A DNA stretch of 17,062 bases from Spirochaetales bacterium. GTDB lineage: Bacteria > Spirochaetota > Spirochaetia > Sphaerochaetales > Sphaerochaetaceae. Where the stretch lies: contig JAGABK010000002.1 of NCBI GenBank assembly GCA_017614625.1, forward strand, positions 1-17,062. The letters run 5' to 3'. Below, one piece after another: positions 1-8,229 of the stretch (the first letter of the stretch is position 1; each line of letters opens with the position of its first letter). Position numbers and translations under genes: made by a program. The notes beneath the pieces are model-generated. The model did no database searches. It worked only from the letters and a program-made list of their open reading frames with translations, and was not told where the DNA came from.

Positions 1-781
1 CAGGACGATCGAGGCCTCCGCATTCCCCGCACTGGTGTTCGGAGACGAGTCTGATTACTTCAAGGTCTCCCAGAAGGACTTCACCGACATGATCAACCAG
101 GTGATCTTCGCGATCAGCGACGACGAGTCCAAGTACGCCATGAACGGAGCTCTCCTGGAGAAGGACGGATCCTCGCTCATCATGGTCGGAACCGACGGAA
201 GAAGGCTCTCCTACATCAACAGGCAGATCGAGGGCGAGATCCCCGACTTCCCGAAGGCCACCGTTCCCAGCAGGTTCCTCAACCTCATCAGGAAGCTTTC
301 CCTGGGCGAAGGCGAGTTCTCCATCAACGTGGGAGCCAACTCCATCTCCCTGAGGTTCGGAAGCTGCACGATCTCCTCGTCCCTCATCAAGAACGATTTC
401 CCCGCATACAGACGTGTGATCCCCGAGAGCCAGTCCAAGGTCTGCATCGTCAACATCGAGAAACTCAGCGACGCCCTCAAGAGAGTCTCGCTGCTTGTAG
501 AGAACAAGTTCAAGAAGATCATCCTCGAGTTCGATTCCGACAGACTCACCGTCTACTGCGATGAAAGCGACGTCGGAGCCGGAAGGGAAGAGATCGAGTG
601 CAGGTACGAAGGCGAACCGCAGAAGTGCGCCATGAACTACACCTACCTTCTCAGCCCGCTCAAGGTCATGGACGGCGAGGAAGTCAGGATCGAGTTCAGC
701 GAGCCCGGAAGACCGTTCACGGTCAAGTCCGAACCCGAACGCGACTACCTGCATGTCATTATGCCGATGAACCTCAACTGA
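1..781 (+). CDS. dnaN: DNA polymerase III beta subunit (sliding clamp), 5' truncated
   Basis: The reading frame is open from the first complete codon (base 2) to TGA at 779-781, giving about 260 residues, so roughly the first 100 residues of a ~366-residue clamp lie outside the window. What remains corresponds to domains 2 and 3. The visible match includes the GTDGRRLSY stretch (equivalent to ATDGHRLAV in E. coli beta) and the C-terminal HVIMPMNLN, which resembles the clamp's usual VMPM(R)L ending. The clamp tethers replicative polymerase to DNA and recruits repair and ligation proteins through its hydrophobic pocket. The stop lies 4 bases before recF. A dnaA gene would be expected just upstream, outside the window. 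The GTG at 35 is an internal codon, not a start. Confidence 0.95.
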   Translation, partial: RTIEASAFPALVFGDESDYFKVSQKDFTDMINQVIFAISDDESKYAMNGALLEKDGSSLIMVGTDGRRLSYINRQIEGEIPDFPKATVPSRFLNLIRKLSLGEGEFSINVGANSISLRFGSCTISSSLIKNDFPAYRRVIPESQSKVCIVNIEKLSDALKRVSLLVENKFKKIILEFDSDRLTVYCDESDVGAGREEIECRYEGEPQKCAMNYTYLLSPLKVMDGEEVRIEFSEPGRPFTVKSEPERDYLHVIMPMNLN

Positions 782-785
782 CATA

Positions 786-1886
786 ATGCTTATCCGCAGA
801 CTGGTTCTGGAGAACTTCAGGAACATCCGGAGCCATGAGATCGATACCTGTGCGAAACAGATAATACTCAAGGGTGAGAACGGCCAGGGGAAGACCAATC
901 TTCTCGAGGCCGTCTACATCCTCTGCTACGGAAGTTCCTTCAAGACCCAGAACCTCAGGGAAGCTGTCACCTACGGCACAGGTTTTTTCCGTCTTTCATC
1001 CGTATTCACCGACTCCCAGGAACTCGAGAGGAAGACAGACATCTCGTTCGAGGACGGCGAGAAGCACATACGTCTGGACGGAAAGGAGATCCGCGACAGG
1101 AAGGAACTCATCTACTGCCTTCCCTGCATTGTCTTCTCACATGACGACATCGAGTTCGTAAGGGGAGAGCCTGAGAACAGAAGGCGTTTCTTCGACCAGA
1201 CCATGACCATGTACGACCCGGTCTTCTTCGACGACCTCAGGCGTTACAAGACTGTTCTCAAGCACCGCAACGCAGCTATAAAGGACCGCCGGACCGAACT
1301 TCTTGACATCTACGACGAGAAACTTGCTGTCTGCGGCATTCCCCTGATCAAGGCCCGCAGCAAGGTCTGCAAGGCATTCTCCGCCATCTTCCCCGACATC
1401 TACGATGCAGTCTCCCTGGAGGAAAGCGGAATGAAGATCTCGTACCGTCCTTCCTGGGACGAGGACATGACCGAGGACATGATAATCGGAAAGCTCTTCG
1501 ACCAGCGCGAGGTTGACCTGAAGATGAATACCACCACGAGCGGACCCCACCGCGACAGGTTCGTGATCACCAACAGAAACGGTCTTTTCGTCAGCGGAGC
1601 GTCCACCGGACAGATGCGTCTTTCGTCCCTGGTGATGCGTTCGGCGCAGGCCGCCTTCTTCCGGCAGAAGACAGGACTTGATCCGATATTCCTTATGGAT
1701 GATGTCCTGTTGGAGCTTGATGCACAGAAAAGATCAAGGTATCTGTCATATCTGGGATATTATAATCAGGCCTTCTTTACTTTCCTTCCGGAGGAGAAAT
1801 ACTTCGGTTCATTCATTGATTTGGACAAGGAAGGAAGTCTGACTTATACTGTGAAGGACGGGGAATTCATTAATGGCAGAACGTAG
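786..1886 (+). CDS. recF: DNA replication and repair protein RecF
   Basis: The product is 366 residues, the normal RecF length. It is an SMC-like ABC ATPase that works with RecO and RecR to load RecA on gapped DNA. The N-terminus (MLIRRLVLENFRNI) is typical and fixes the ATG start. Walker A GENGQGKT is at residues 30-37, an ABC signature region (GASTGQMRLSS) at about 271-281, and Walker B IFLMDDV at 301-307 is followed by the E310/D312 region. The gene begins 4 bases after dnaN and has no clear Shine-Dalgarno, so it is probably translationally coupled. Its last 14 bases overlap the DUF721 gene. No key residue is missing. Confidence 0.96.
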   Translation: MLIRRLVLENFRNIRSHEIDTCAKQIILKGENGQGKTNLLEAVYILCYGSSFKTQNLREAVTYGTGFFRLSSVFTDSQELERKTDISFEDGEKHIRLDGKEIRDRKELIYCLPCIVFSHDDIEFVRGEPENRRRFFDQTMTMYDPVFFDDLRRYKTVLKHRNAAIKDRRTELLDIYDEKLAVCGIPLIKARSKVCKAFSAIFPDIYDAVSLEESGMKISYRPSWDEDMTEDMIIGKLFDQREVDLKMNTTTSGPHRDRFVITNRNGLFVSGASTGQMRLSSLVMRSAQAAFFRQKTGLDPIFLMDDVLLELDAQKRSRYLSYLGYYNQAFFTFLPEEKYFGSFIDLDKEGSLTYTVKDGEFINGRT

Positions 1887-2208
1887 GAAGAAGGACAGCT
1901 ACAAGCCTCTCGCCTCCGAGGATCCGGTGGTCGGAAGCGTTTTCATGGACCAGGTCCTGGACCGTTTCAACATCGATCTGGACAAGCCTGAGAACCAGGT
2001 GATAATCCACTGGAGCTCCATTGTCGGAAAGGAGACCGCCGAACATGCAAGGTGCGAGAAGATAGAGAAAGGCGTTCTCTATGTGGCGTGCGACCATCCG
2101 TCCAGGGCTGCCAAGATCAGGCTGGAATCGAGGGAGATTCTCAAGAACATCAGCGGCGTCTTTCCGGAAATCAATCTCAGCAAAATAGTTACATATATAC
2201 ATAAATAG
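1873..2208 (+). CDS. DUF721 / DciA-like protein
   Basis: A 111-residue protein of the DUF721 family. Visible family features are the pattern W-SSIVGKETAEHARCEKIEKGVLYV (about residues 47-71), then a helical part with HPSRAAKIRLESREIL. The family includes DciA, the ancestral loader of the replicative helicase DnaB in bacteria without DnaC; a DciA role here is inference from family and from position after dnaN-recF. The ATG overlaps the recF end by 14 bases in another frame, with a purine-rich GACGGGG just upstream. It ends in a lysine-terminated short tail with no extra domain. It closes the first gene group; a new promoter follows 9 bases after the stop. Confidence 0.82.
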   Translation: MAERRKKDSYKPLASEDPVVGSVFMDQVLDRFNIDLDKPENQVIIHWSSIVGKETAEHARCEKIEKGVLYVACDHPSRAAKIRLESREILKNISGVFPEINLSKIVTYIHK

Positions 2209-2217
2209 AGACACCAC

Positions 2218-2246
2218 TTGACGAATACTATCTTAAAATCTATACT
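2218..2246 (+). promoter_or_regulatory. Sigma-70 promoter of the rpmH-rnpA-yidC-jag unit
   Basis: TTGACG (2218-2223) and TATACT (2241-2246) are separated by exactly 17 bases, each matching the consensus at five of six positions. Transcription should begin near 2253, leaving a leader of about 60 bases before rpmH. The leader holds two CCGG repeats around 2254-2274 and a small CGCTT/AAGCG inverted repeat near 2285-2295, too weak to call as a regulatory structure. Confidence 0.8.
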
Positions 2247-2314
2247 CAAGTGCCCGGTGAATAATGCCGGTAAAACGAAAATCCCGCTTTAAGCGATATA
2301 AATGGAGATAAACC

Positions 2315-2482
2315 ATGAGTTACAAAGGCAAGAGAACCTACCAGCCCAGCAAAGTCAAGAGAAACAGGAAGTTCGGATTCAGAGCCCGCATGGCAACAAA
2401 GGGCGGCCGTCTTGTATTGGCAAGAAGAAGAGCAAAGGGCAGACACAGCCTCACAGTCTCTGATGAGAAGAAGCCTTACTAA
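2315..2482 (+). CDS. rpmH: 50S ribosomal protein L34
   Basis: A 55-residue, strongly basic protein. The core KRTYQPSKVKRNRKFGFRAR followed by MATKGGRLVL and RRRAKGRHSLTVS is the universal L34 sequence. The N-terminus has four residues (MSYK) before the usual GKRTYQPS, and the C-terminus ends SDEKKPY, somewhat longer than the ~44-47 residues typical of many bacteria. GGAG at 2304-2307 sits seven bases before the ATG and confirms the start. L34 is a structural protein of the large subunit. The last 20 bases overlap the start of rnpA, so the two are probably co-translated. Confidence 0.97.
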   Translation: MSYKGKRTYQPSKVKRNRKFGFRARMATKGGRLVLARRRAKGRHSLTVSDEKKPY

Positions 2483-2816
2483 GCAGCAGATTATCAGATT
2501 ACAAGCAGATATTGACAATGTATTCAAAGCAGGAAAAAGGTACTCTCTTTCCTGCTTTAAGTTGTATGTGGCGGAAAACGATCTTTCCTACAGCAGAATC
2601 ATCGTCATTCCTGCAAGACACTATGGCAATTCCGTCGTGAGGAACCATATCCGCCGGCAGATCAAGGAGATCTTCCGGACAAACATGGAGATGATTTCGG
2701 AAGGCCGGGATTTCGCCGTTGTAATCTATCCTGCGAAAGAAAGAAATCTTTCATATGAAGACAGGGAAAAAGCATTGATAGACCTCCTCAGGACAAGCGG
2801 CTCGTTGAAGAGCTGA
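2463..2816 (+). CDS. rnpA: Ribonuclease P protein component
   Basis: A 117-residue basic protein that binds the RNase P RNA for 5' processing of pre-tRNA. The family's RNR region is visible at residues 60-72 (RNHIRRQIKEIFR), preceded by the beta-strand segment SCFKLYV and SRIIVIPARHYGNSVV. The ATG at 2463 gives the expected N-terminus (RRSLTKQQIIRL, then DIDNVFKAGKRYS). The frame stays open upstream to a TTG at 2412, but those residues do not look like RnpA. No Shine-Dalgarno precedes the ATG, which lies inside rpmH, so translation probably depends on ribosomes finishing rpmH. No yidD gene fits in the 43 bases before yidC. Confidence 0.93.
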   Translation: MRRSLTKQQIIRLQADIDNVFKAGKRYSLSCFKLYVAENDLSYSRIIVIPARHYGNSVVRNHIRRQIKEIFRTNMEMISEGRDFAVVIYPAKERNLSYEDREKALIDLLRTSGSLKS

Positions 2817-2859
2817 TTTTTCCGTATATGGAGGACGATCCATTGTCAGGGAGAAAATA

Positions 2860-4731
2860 ATGGATAAGAAATCGATTCTGGCAATAATTCTGGTTGTCAT
2901 CGTCATCGCCGTGAGCATGATAGTCCAGAATGCAATTTTCAATAAGACGGAAAAGGTCACCATGCCCGAGGAGGCGCTCGCAGCCGCGGATGCCGAAAGG
3001 ACCGAGCAGGAGGCTATTATCGCCGAACTGACTCCGCAGACCAATTCCGCCATGCAATCCACCGGAACCAACAGGAACACGGAGAAATTCGTGTACGAGA
3101 CAGACCTGTTCACCATCACGTTCGATCCCGTCGGAGCCAGCGTCTCATCGATGATGATGAAGGAGCACGCCGACGCCTACGGAGAGAAGGTCGACCTCGT
3201 CTTCAGGGGAGAGGGACACAACGCATTCCTGCTCTATTGGGGCAACGACCTCTCGCAGCCCGTCCTGGATGTGTTCGCATACAGGATCGAAGGAAAGAAA
3301 GTCATCTTCACCAACACCTACAAGGATTCCAAGGGCAAGTCGTTCACGATAACCAAGACGTTCGAGTTCAAGGAAGGCGAGTACATGTTCGCGGTCAACG
3401 TCGACATTTCGGGCGAGAGCGGATTCTCGGGACTCAACACCGACGGTTATTCCTACACCATCGGATTCGAGCCGCAGATCGGACCTGCCTTCACCGAGAT
3501 GAAGAACAACGCCTACAACTACCGCCGCGTCTACATCGAGACCTACCAGAACAACGGAAAGCTCAAGAAGAAGGTCGTCAAGTTCTCCAACGGTGAGTTC
3601 GAGACTTCCGCGCAGCTCAAGTGGATCAGCCTCACGGGAAAATACTTCTCGGTCATCGCGATGCCTGCGGACGATACCCTGGACTACAAATACATGGCGA
3701 CCCAGTACACCGGGACATCGATTGCCCAGCTGAACAACCTGTATGTGGCCAGACCTCTGACGGAAGGAAACTCCAACGACACCATCTACTTCTATGCAGG
3801 ACCGCAGCTGAAGAAGTACCTCAATTCCTACTACAACGGAAACGACAACGCATGGGGCCTCAAGAACACCAACCTGGACAATGCGATCGAGAGCGGTTCG
3901 ATCTTCGAGTGGCTTGAGAACATCCTCAAGTGGGCTCTCACGCTCCTGCACAAGATCGTTCCCAACTACGGTATCGGAATCATCCTTCTCACCATCATCA
4001 TAAAGATCCTCCTTTGGCCGCTGTCAAAGAAGAGCCTCACTTCCACTGCGAAGATGCAGGCCCTTGCGCCCAAGCAGAAGGAGATCCAGGAGAAGTACAA
4101 GGACAATCCGCAGAGGCAGAACCAGGAGATGGCCGCCCTCTACAAGCAGGAGGGAGTCAGTCCTCTCGGAGGATGCCTGCCCATGCTGCTGCAGTTCCCG
4201 ATCCTGATCGCCATGTACGGACTTCTGAACAGGCACTTCGAGCTCCGCGGCGCCATGTTCATCCCCGGCTGGATTCCCGACCTGTCCGTGCCTGAGACAA
4301 TCGCCACGCTCGGCTTCAAGATCCCGCTTCTCGGAACAAACGAGATCCACCTGCTGCCGATCCTCTACACCGCCAGCATGATCTTCTCGATGAAGATCAC
4401 CCAGCTGCAGTCTCCCGGCAGCGCGCAGGGCGGCGGAGCAATGAAGTTCATGACCTACGCAATGCCGGTCATCTTCTTCTTCGTGCTCTACAGCGCACCT
4501 TCCGGACTGCTTCTCTACTGGTCCGTGCAGAACGTGCTGTCAATGCTCCAGCAGTTCTACACCAACGCAAGGCTCAGGAAAGACCCCAACGCCTTCAACA
4601 AGAAGAAAAAGGAAGGGGACAACTCCAATGAGCCCGCAGCGGTAAGGAAGTATCAGGAAAGGCTGAAGATGCTCGAGGAAGCCAAGGCCAAGGCCGCAAA
4701 AGACAAGGCCAGGAACAACAAGAAGAAATAA
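2860..4731 (+). CDS. yidC: Membrane protein insertase YidC
   Basis: A 623-residue inner-membrane insertase of the Gram-negative type. TM1 is at about residues 5-24, followed by a large periplasmic domain (about 60-345) and the conserved Oxa1 core (about 350-570). The core shows LLTIIIKILLWPLSKKS, NPLGGC-like SPLGGCLPMLLQFPI (434-448) and the PSGLLLYWSVQN segment (547-558). In the hydrophilic groove, where E. coli has Arg366, this protein aligns Lys382. The tail (about 570-623) is Lys/Ala/Glu-rich and probably binds ribosomes. GGGAG just upstream supports the ATG. It lies between rnpA and jag, as in many bacteria, and inserts membrane proteins alone or with SecYEG. Confidence 0.96.
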   Translation: MDKKSILAIILVVIVIAVSMIVQNAIFNKTEKVTMPEEALAAADAERTEQEAIIAELTPQTNSAMQSTGTNRNTEKFVYETDLFTITFDPVGASVSSMMMKEHADAYGEKVDLVFRGEGHNAFLLYWGNDLSQPVLDVFAYRIEGKKVIFTNTYKDSKGKSFTITKTFEFKEGEYMFAVNVDISGESGFSGLNTDGYSYTIGFEPQIGPAFTEMKNNAYNYRRVYIETYQNNGKLKKKVVKFSNGEFETSAQLKWISLTGKYFSVIAMPADDTLDYKYMATQYTGTSIAQLNNLYVARPLTEGNSNDTIYFYAGPQLKKYLNSYYNGNDNAWGLKNTNLDNAIESGSIFEWLENILKWALTLLHKIVPNYGIGIILLTIIIKILLWPLSKKSLTSTAKMQALAPKQKEIQEKYKDNPQRQNQEMAALYKQEGVSPLGGCLPMLLQFPILIAMYGLLNRHFELRGAMFIPGWIPDLSVPETIATLGFKIPLLGTNEIHLLPILYTASMIFSMKITQLQSPGSAQGGGAMKFMTYAMPVIFFFVLYSAPSGLLLYWSVQNVLSMLQQFYTNARLRKDPNAFNKKKKEGDNSNEPAAVRKYQERLKMLEEAKAKAAKDKARNNKKK

Positions 4732-4745
4732 CACAGAGGGATATA

Positions 4746-5465
4746 ATGACTAGAGATTTTGAAGGTAAAACCGAACAGGACGCCATCAACCAGGCGATAG
4801 AAGCGCTCCACATCGAAAGGGAAGACTTCGACGTGGAGATCCTCGACAACGGACGCAGGGGCCTCTTCAAGAAGGCCAATGTCAAGATCCGCGTCCACAT
4901 CGACAGCGAGGCGGAGGAAGAGGAGCCCGTTCTTCCCGCAGAGCCGTTCGAGGAGAACGACTACACGGAGGAAGAGGAGCCGGAGGAAGAGGACCTCGAG
5001 CCCAACGAGGAGCTTGAGACGAAGGTCTGCGAGTTCATCGACGGAATGGTCGCACACATGGGTTACGAGTCCAGGACGACCGTGAGCTCCAGAAAGGGCA
5101 AGAAGGTCAACCTCGACATCGAGAGCGAGTCGTCCAACATCATCATCGGACGCAAGGGAAAGAACCTCGACGCCATCCAGGTGCTCGCCAACGTCTACGC
5201 CGGCAACATCGATTCCGAGCGCAAGATCATCGTCGATTCCGAAGGCTACAGGATCCGCCACGAGGAACAGATCATCAAGAACGCGTACAGGACTGCCATG
5301 CAGGTGCGCAAGACCGGAAGGTCGCGCCTCCTCGAGCCGATGAATCCGTATGAGAGAAGACTTGTCCACACCGCACTGAACGATGTGACCGGAATAGAGA
5401 CCAAGAGCGAGGGCGAAGGCCTTTACAAGCAGGTCAGGATCATCTGCAAGCGCAGGAAGTACTGA
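4746..5465 (+). CDS. khpB: RNA-binding protein KhpB (Jag)
   Basis: A 239-residue protein with the complete KhpB layout: an N-terminal Jag domain (1-51, with NGRRGLFKKANVKIRV), an acidic Glu-rich linker (about 53-90), a KH domain with the GRKGK loop at 135-139, and an R3H domain with R204-x3-H208 in NPYERRLVHTAL. KhpB binds RNA, often with KhpA, and affects cell division and envelope synthesis in Gram-positives; its role in spirochaetes is less clear. A GAGGG just upstream of the ATG supports the start, 14 bases after yidC. The gene ends the + strand block, four bases from the convergent aminopeptidase gene. Confidence 0.94.
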   Translation: MTRDFEGKTEQDAINQAIEALHIEREDFDVEILDNGRRGLFKKANVKIRVHIDSEAEEEEPVLPAEPFEENDYTEEEEPEEEDLEPNEELETKVCEFIDGMVAHMGYESRTTVSSRKGKKVNLDIESESSNIIIGRKGKNLDAIQVLANVYAGNIDSERKIIVDSEGYRIRHEEQIIKNAYRTAMQVRKTGRSRLLEPMNPYERRLVHTALNDVTGIETKSEGEGLYKQVRIICKRRKY

Positions 5466-5469
5466 CGGA

Positions 5470-7227
5470 TCAAAGCGGCGCTGTCGCTGAAACCAGATAT
5501 TCCTTTGAATCCTCGTCGACCATGTCGATGAGGATTTCTTTTACCCATCTGTGGTATTCGTTGACCGCGTCGATCTCATCCTGAGTGAGCATCTCCTTCA
5601 CGATGAGGTCCCTTTCGTACGGGCAGCAGGTCAGCACCTCGAAGGTGTAGAACTCTCCGAACTCGGTCTTCATTGCTTCCGTGACTGCAATCAGGTTCTC
5701 GATTCTTAGTCCGTGCTTTCCTTCCTTGTAGATTCCCGGCTCGTCGCTTATGACCATGCCCTTCTCAAGGGCGACCGGCGCTCCGGTTCCCTGCTTTGAG
5801 GAAACGCGCTGCGGACCTTCGTGCACCGAGAGCCTGTGGCCTACGCCGTGGCCGGTTCCGTGGAAGTAATCCATTCCCTTCTGCCAGAGGAACTGGTGGG
5901 CAAGCACGTCGAGCTGGTGTCCGGTTGTTCCCTTTGGGAAGACCTGGGAGGCGAGGGCGAGATGGCCTTTGAGGACAAGGGTGTAGTCCTCCTTCTGCTC
6001 CTGCGTGGCCTCTCCGAAAAGGAGGGTCCTCGTGATGTCGGTCGTTCCGCAGGTGTACTGTCCGCCGGAGTCGAGGACCAGAAGTCCGTTTCCCGTGATG
6101 GGGATGTCCGTCTCTTCCGTGGCGCTGTAGTGTACCACTGCTCCGTGGGCTCCGAAACCTGCTATGGTCGAGAAGGAAGGTCCGAGATAGTCTTCCTCCT
6201 TCTCGCGTTCATCCGAAAGGGCCTTGGCAATCGAGACCTCCGTGAAGTCGTATTCGTTGCGCTTCACCATGGCGAGGAAATTCACGAGAGCGACTCCGTC
6301 CAGGATGTGTGCGATCCTCATGCCCTCAAGTTCGGTTTCGTTCTTGGCGGCCTTCAGGTCCGTGGAGTATTCGCGGCCGAATGAAAGCCTTACGTCCTTC
6401 GCCTTGTCCAGGGCGTTCTTCATGCGCATGTTGATGCGCTCGGGATTGAGCCTGACCGTGACATTGCACAGGGATGAAAGGACGTCGCTGACAGAATCGT
6501 AGGGAAGGACATCGTAGCCTTCCGGCTTGACCGAGACGAAACGTCCGGCGGGAGTGAAGAGCTTCACGCTGTCAGGACCAATGAGGAGATGGGCCAGGAA
6601 AACAGGAGTGTCGTCTATGTCGCGGCCCCTGAGGTTGAGTATCCAGGCAATGTCGTCCAGGCTTGAGACAAGGTGGTAGTCCTCACCGTTTTGATTGCCC
6701 AGTTCCCTTATCTCTGCGATTTTTTCCGCAACACTTCTGCCTGTCAGGTCATCGTCCATCTTCTCCACCGGAAGGTCCGGCATGGCTGGCCTGTCAGTCC
6801 AGATGAGGTCCAGGAGGTCGTCCATGGCCACGATCTCTATTCCCTTTTCCTCGTAGCGCTTCTTCGCCGAGATCATCAGGGTCTCGGCAGAGATGCCAAC
6901 CTTTCCGCCTTTTTCAAAGCGTGAGCGGAGCCAGTCGACAGGGGAACTGGCCTCAGGTCCGTCTATCTTCTTCATGGTGAATACGGTTCCGGCTATCTGG
7001 GCCTGACACTGCACGAAATATCTTGAATCCACCCAGATCAGGGCCTCGTCCTGCGTGACGACGACTGTTCCGGCGCTGCCGGTGAAACCGCTTATCCATC
7101 TTCTGGAGTGCCAGCGGTCGCAGACGTACTCGCTCTGATGGGGATCTGTTCCGTTGATGATCCAGGCCGAAAGGCCTGCCTTCTTCATTTCCTTTCTGAG
7201 GGCTTCAACCCTTTCGTTTATCTGCAT
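5470..7227 (-). CDS. pepP: Xaa-Pro aminopeptidase, M24B family (long, three-domain form)
   Basis: A 585-residue metallopeptidase that removes an N-terminal residue before proline. Two creatinase-like N-terminal domains (about 1-290) precede the pita-bread catalytic domain. The five metal ligands are visible: D386 (LLVLDSGG), D397 (GTTDITR), H460 (HGTGHGVG), E496 (ISDEPGIY) and E510 (LRIENL); H469 in SVHEGP is the likely catalytic His. The length and C-terminal extension resemble the eukaryotic cytosolic APP1 type found in many bacteria, not the ~440-residue E. coli PepP. It has no signal peptide, so it is cytoplasmic. The ATG lies within the lgt 3' end (23-bp overlap) with AAGGG eight bases upstream. 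The gene symbol is used in the broad family sense. Confidence 0.92.
   Translation of the reverse strand: MQINERVEALRKEMKKAGLSAWIINGTDPHQSEYVCDRWHSRRWISGFTGSAGTVVVTQDEALIWVDSRYFVQCQAQIAGTVFTMKKIDGPEASSPVDWLRSRFEKGGKVGISAETLMISAKKRYEEKGIEIVAMDDLLDLIWTDRPAMPDLPVEKMDDDLTGRSVAEKIAEIRELGNQNGEDYHLVSSLDDIAWILNLRGRDIDDTPVFLAHLLIGPDSVKLFTPAGRFVSVKPEGYDVLPYDSVSDVLSSLCNVTVRLNPERINMRMKNALDKAKDVRLSFGREYSTDLKAAKNETELEGMRIAHILDGVALVNFLAMVKRNEYDFTEVSIAKALSDEREKEEDYLGPSFSTIAGFGAHGAVVHYSATEETDIPITGNGLLVLDSGGQYTCGTTDITRTLLFGEATQEQKEDYTLVLKGHLALASQVFPKGTTGHQLDVLAHQFLWQKGMDYFHGTGHGVGHRLSVHEGPQRVSSKQGTGAPVALEKGMVISDEPGIYKEGKHGLRIENLIAVTEAMKTEFGEFYTFEVLTCCPYERDLIVKEMLTQDEIDAVNEYHRWVKEILIDMVDEDSKEYLVSATAPL
5511..5542 (+). 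terminator. Intrinsic terminator of the jag operon inside the convergent gene
   Basis: A 10-bp stem (CCTCGTCGAC at 5511-5520 with GTCGATGAGG at 5524-5533, one G-U pair) closes a three-base CAT loop and is followed by ATTTCTTTT at 5534-5542. It lies about 45 bases after the jag stop and within the 3' coding part of the opposite-strand aminopeptidase gene. The orientation of the T-run fits + strand transcripts. Confidence 0.7.
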
Positions 7228-8212
7228 TCCTGCTTCCCTTCTTCTTCTGGTAGACTACAGGTTTTGTCTTGAGTGCGAATAATATGACGCCCGCCCCGGC
7301 CAGGATCATGGCGAAGCAGAAAACCTGTCCGAGCGATATGTTGAGGAAGGACTTGAACAGGGCCAGGGGCTCCGTCTCCTTTCCGAGCGCGATGACGAAA
7401 CCGATCTGGCTGTCCGGCTCCCTGAAATATTCTATAATGAAACGCGCGAGGCCGTAGCCGATGAAATAAGCTCCGGTCAGGATGCCCGGGCCGTTCTTCG
7501 AGCTGCGCTTTTTCGCAATGGGCCTTATCAGGAACCAGATGATCAGCCAGAGGACCACGCCTTCGAAAAGAGCCTCGTAGAGCTGGGACGGATGGCGCGG
7601 CAGATTGAGCATGGAATTGGCGCTGTAGCTCATTCCGATGGAATCGGCGGTCTGTCGCACCCACTCGAGGTTTGTGGAGTAGGAGGGGGCATCGGGGAAG
7701 ACCATGGCGAAGCTCTTCGTGGAGACCCTTCCCCAGAGCTCGCCGTTGATGAAATTGCCCAGGCGTCCGAAGGTGTATCCCAGCGGGATACCCGCGATCA
7801 GATGGTCGGACAGGTCGAAGAACCTGTAGTTGTACTTCTTCTTGAACAGCCAGCAGCCGAAGACCGCGCCTATGAGGCCTCCGTGGTAGCTCATTCCCGG
7901 AAGACCGATGAACTGTCCGTCGCGGAAGGGCCAGAAGATCATCCACGGATGGGTCCAGTAGTACCAGGTCCCGTCATAGAAGAGCACGGAGAATACCCTG
8001 GCTCCGATGATAAGGAATCCTATCGTATAGCAGAAGAGCGTCAGGGAGTCGTCCGCAGACATGCCGTTGAGCTCCCCGTGCCTGCACTGGTACCTGAAAA
8101 GCAGGTATGCGACGGCGAACGCCACGAGATACATCACGGCGTACCATCTTATGGGCAGGAAGGGAACTACAAGAGGTGATATCCATGACGGAAAATCAAT
8201 ATACAGCTGCAT
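7205..8212 (-). CDS. lgt: Prolipoprotein diacylglyceryl transferase
   Basis: A 335-residue multi-pass membrane enzyme that transfers diacylglycerol from phosphatidylglycerol to the lipobox cysteine of prelipoproteins, the first step of lipoprotein maturation. Visible motifs are SYHGGLIGA (108-116), the Lgt signature GRLGNFINGELWGR (149-162), RHPSQLYEAL (206-215) and GLARFIIEYFREPD (254-267). The MQLYIDFPSWISPLVV start gives a normal length; the frame runs on to 8329 but those residues are not Lgt-like. No Shine-Dalgarno precedes the ATG; a TGnTATCAT element ends eight bases before it. Extra residues at the C-terminus are basic (KKKGSRNADKRKG). It is cotranscribed with the aminopeptidase gene and divergent from ctp. 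Confidence 0.95.
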   Translation of the reverse strand: MQLYIDFPSWISPLVVPFLPIRWYAVMYLVAFAVAYLLFRYQCRHGELNGMSADDSLTLFCYTIGFLIIGARVFSVLFYDGTWYYWTHPWMIFWPFRDGQFIGLPGMSYHGGLIGAVFGCWLFKKKYNYRFFDLSDHLIAGIPLGYTFGRLGNFINGELWGRVSTKSFAMVFPDAPSYSTNLEWVRQTADSIGMSYSANSMLNLPRHPSQLYEALFEGVVLWLIIWFLIRPIAKKRSSKNGPGILTGAYFIGYGLARFIIEYFREPDSQIGFVIALGKETEPLALFKSFLNISLGQVFCFAMILAGAGVILFALKTKPVVYQKKKGSRNADKRKG

Positions 8213-8229
8213 ACGTGTGAATGATACCA
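8213..8229 (-). promoter_or_regulatory. Extended -10 promoter of lgt, possibly leaderless
   Basis: On the - strand, TGG followed by TATCAT (complement of 8221-8229) forms an extended -10 element, five of six in the hexamer. The lgt ATG (8212) begins nine bases after it, where transcription should start. I see no good -35 hexamer and no Shine-Dalgarno. Confidence 0.5.
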
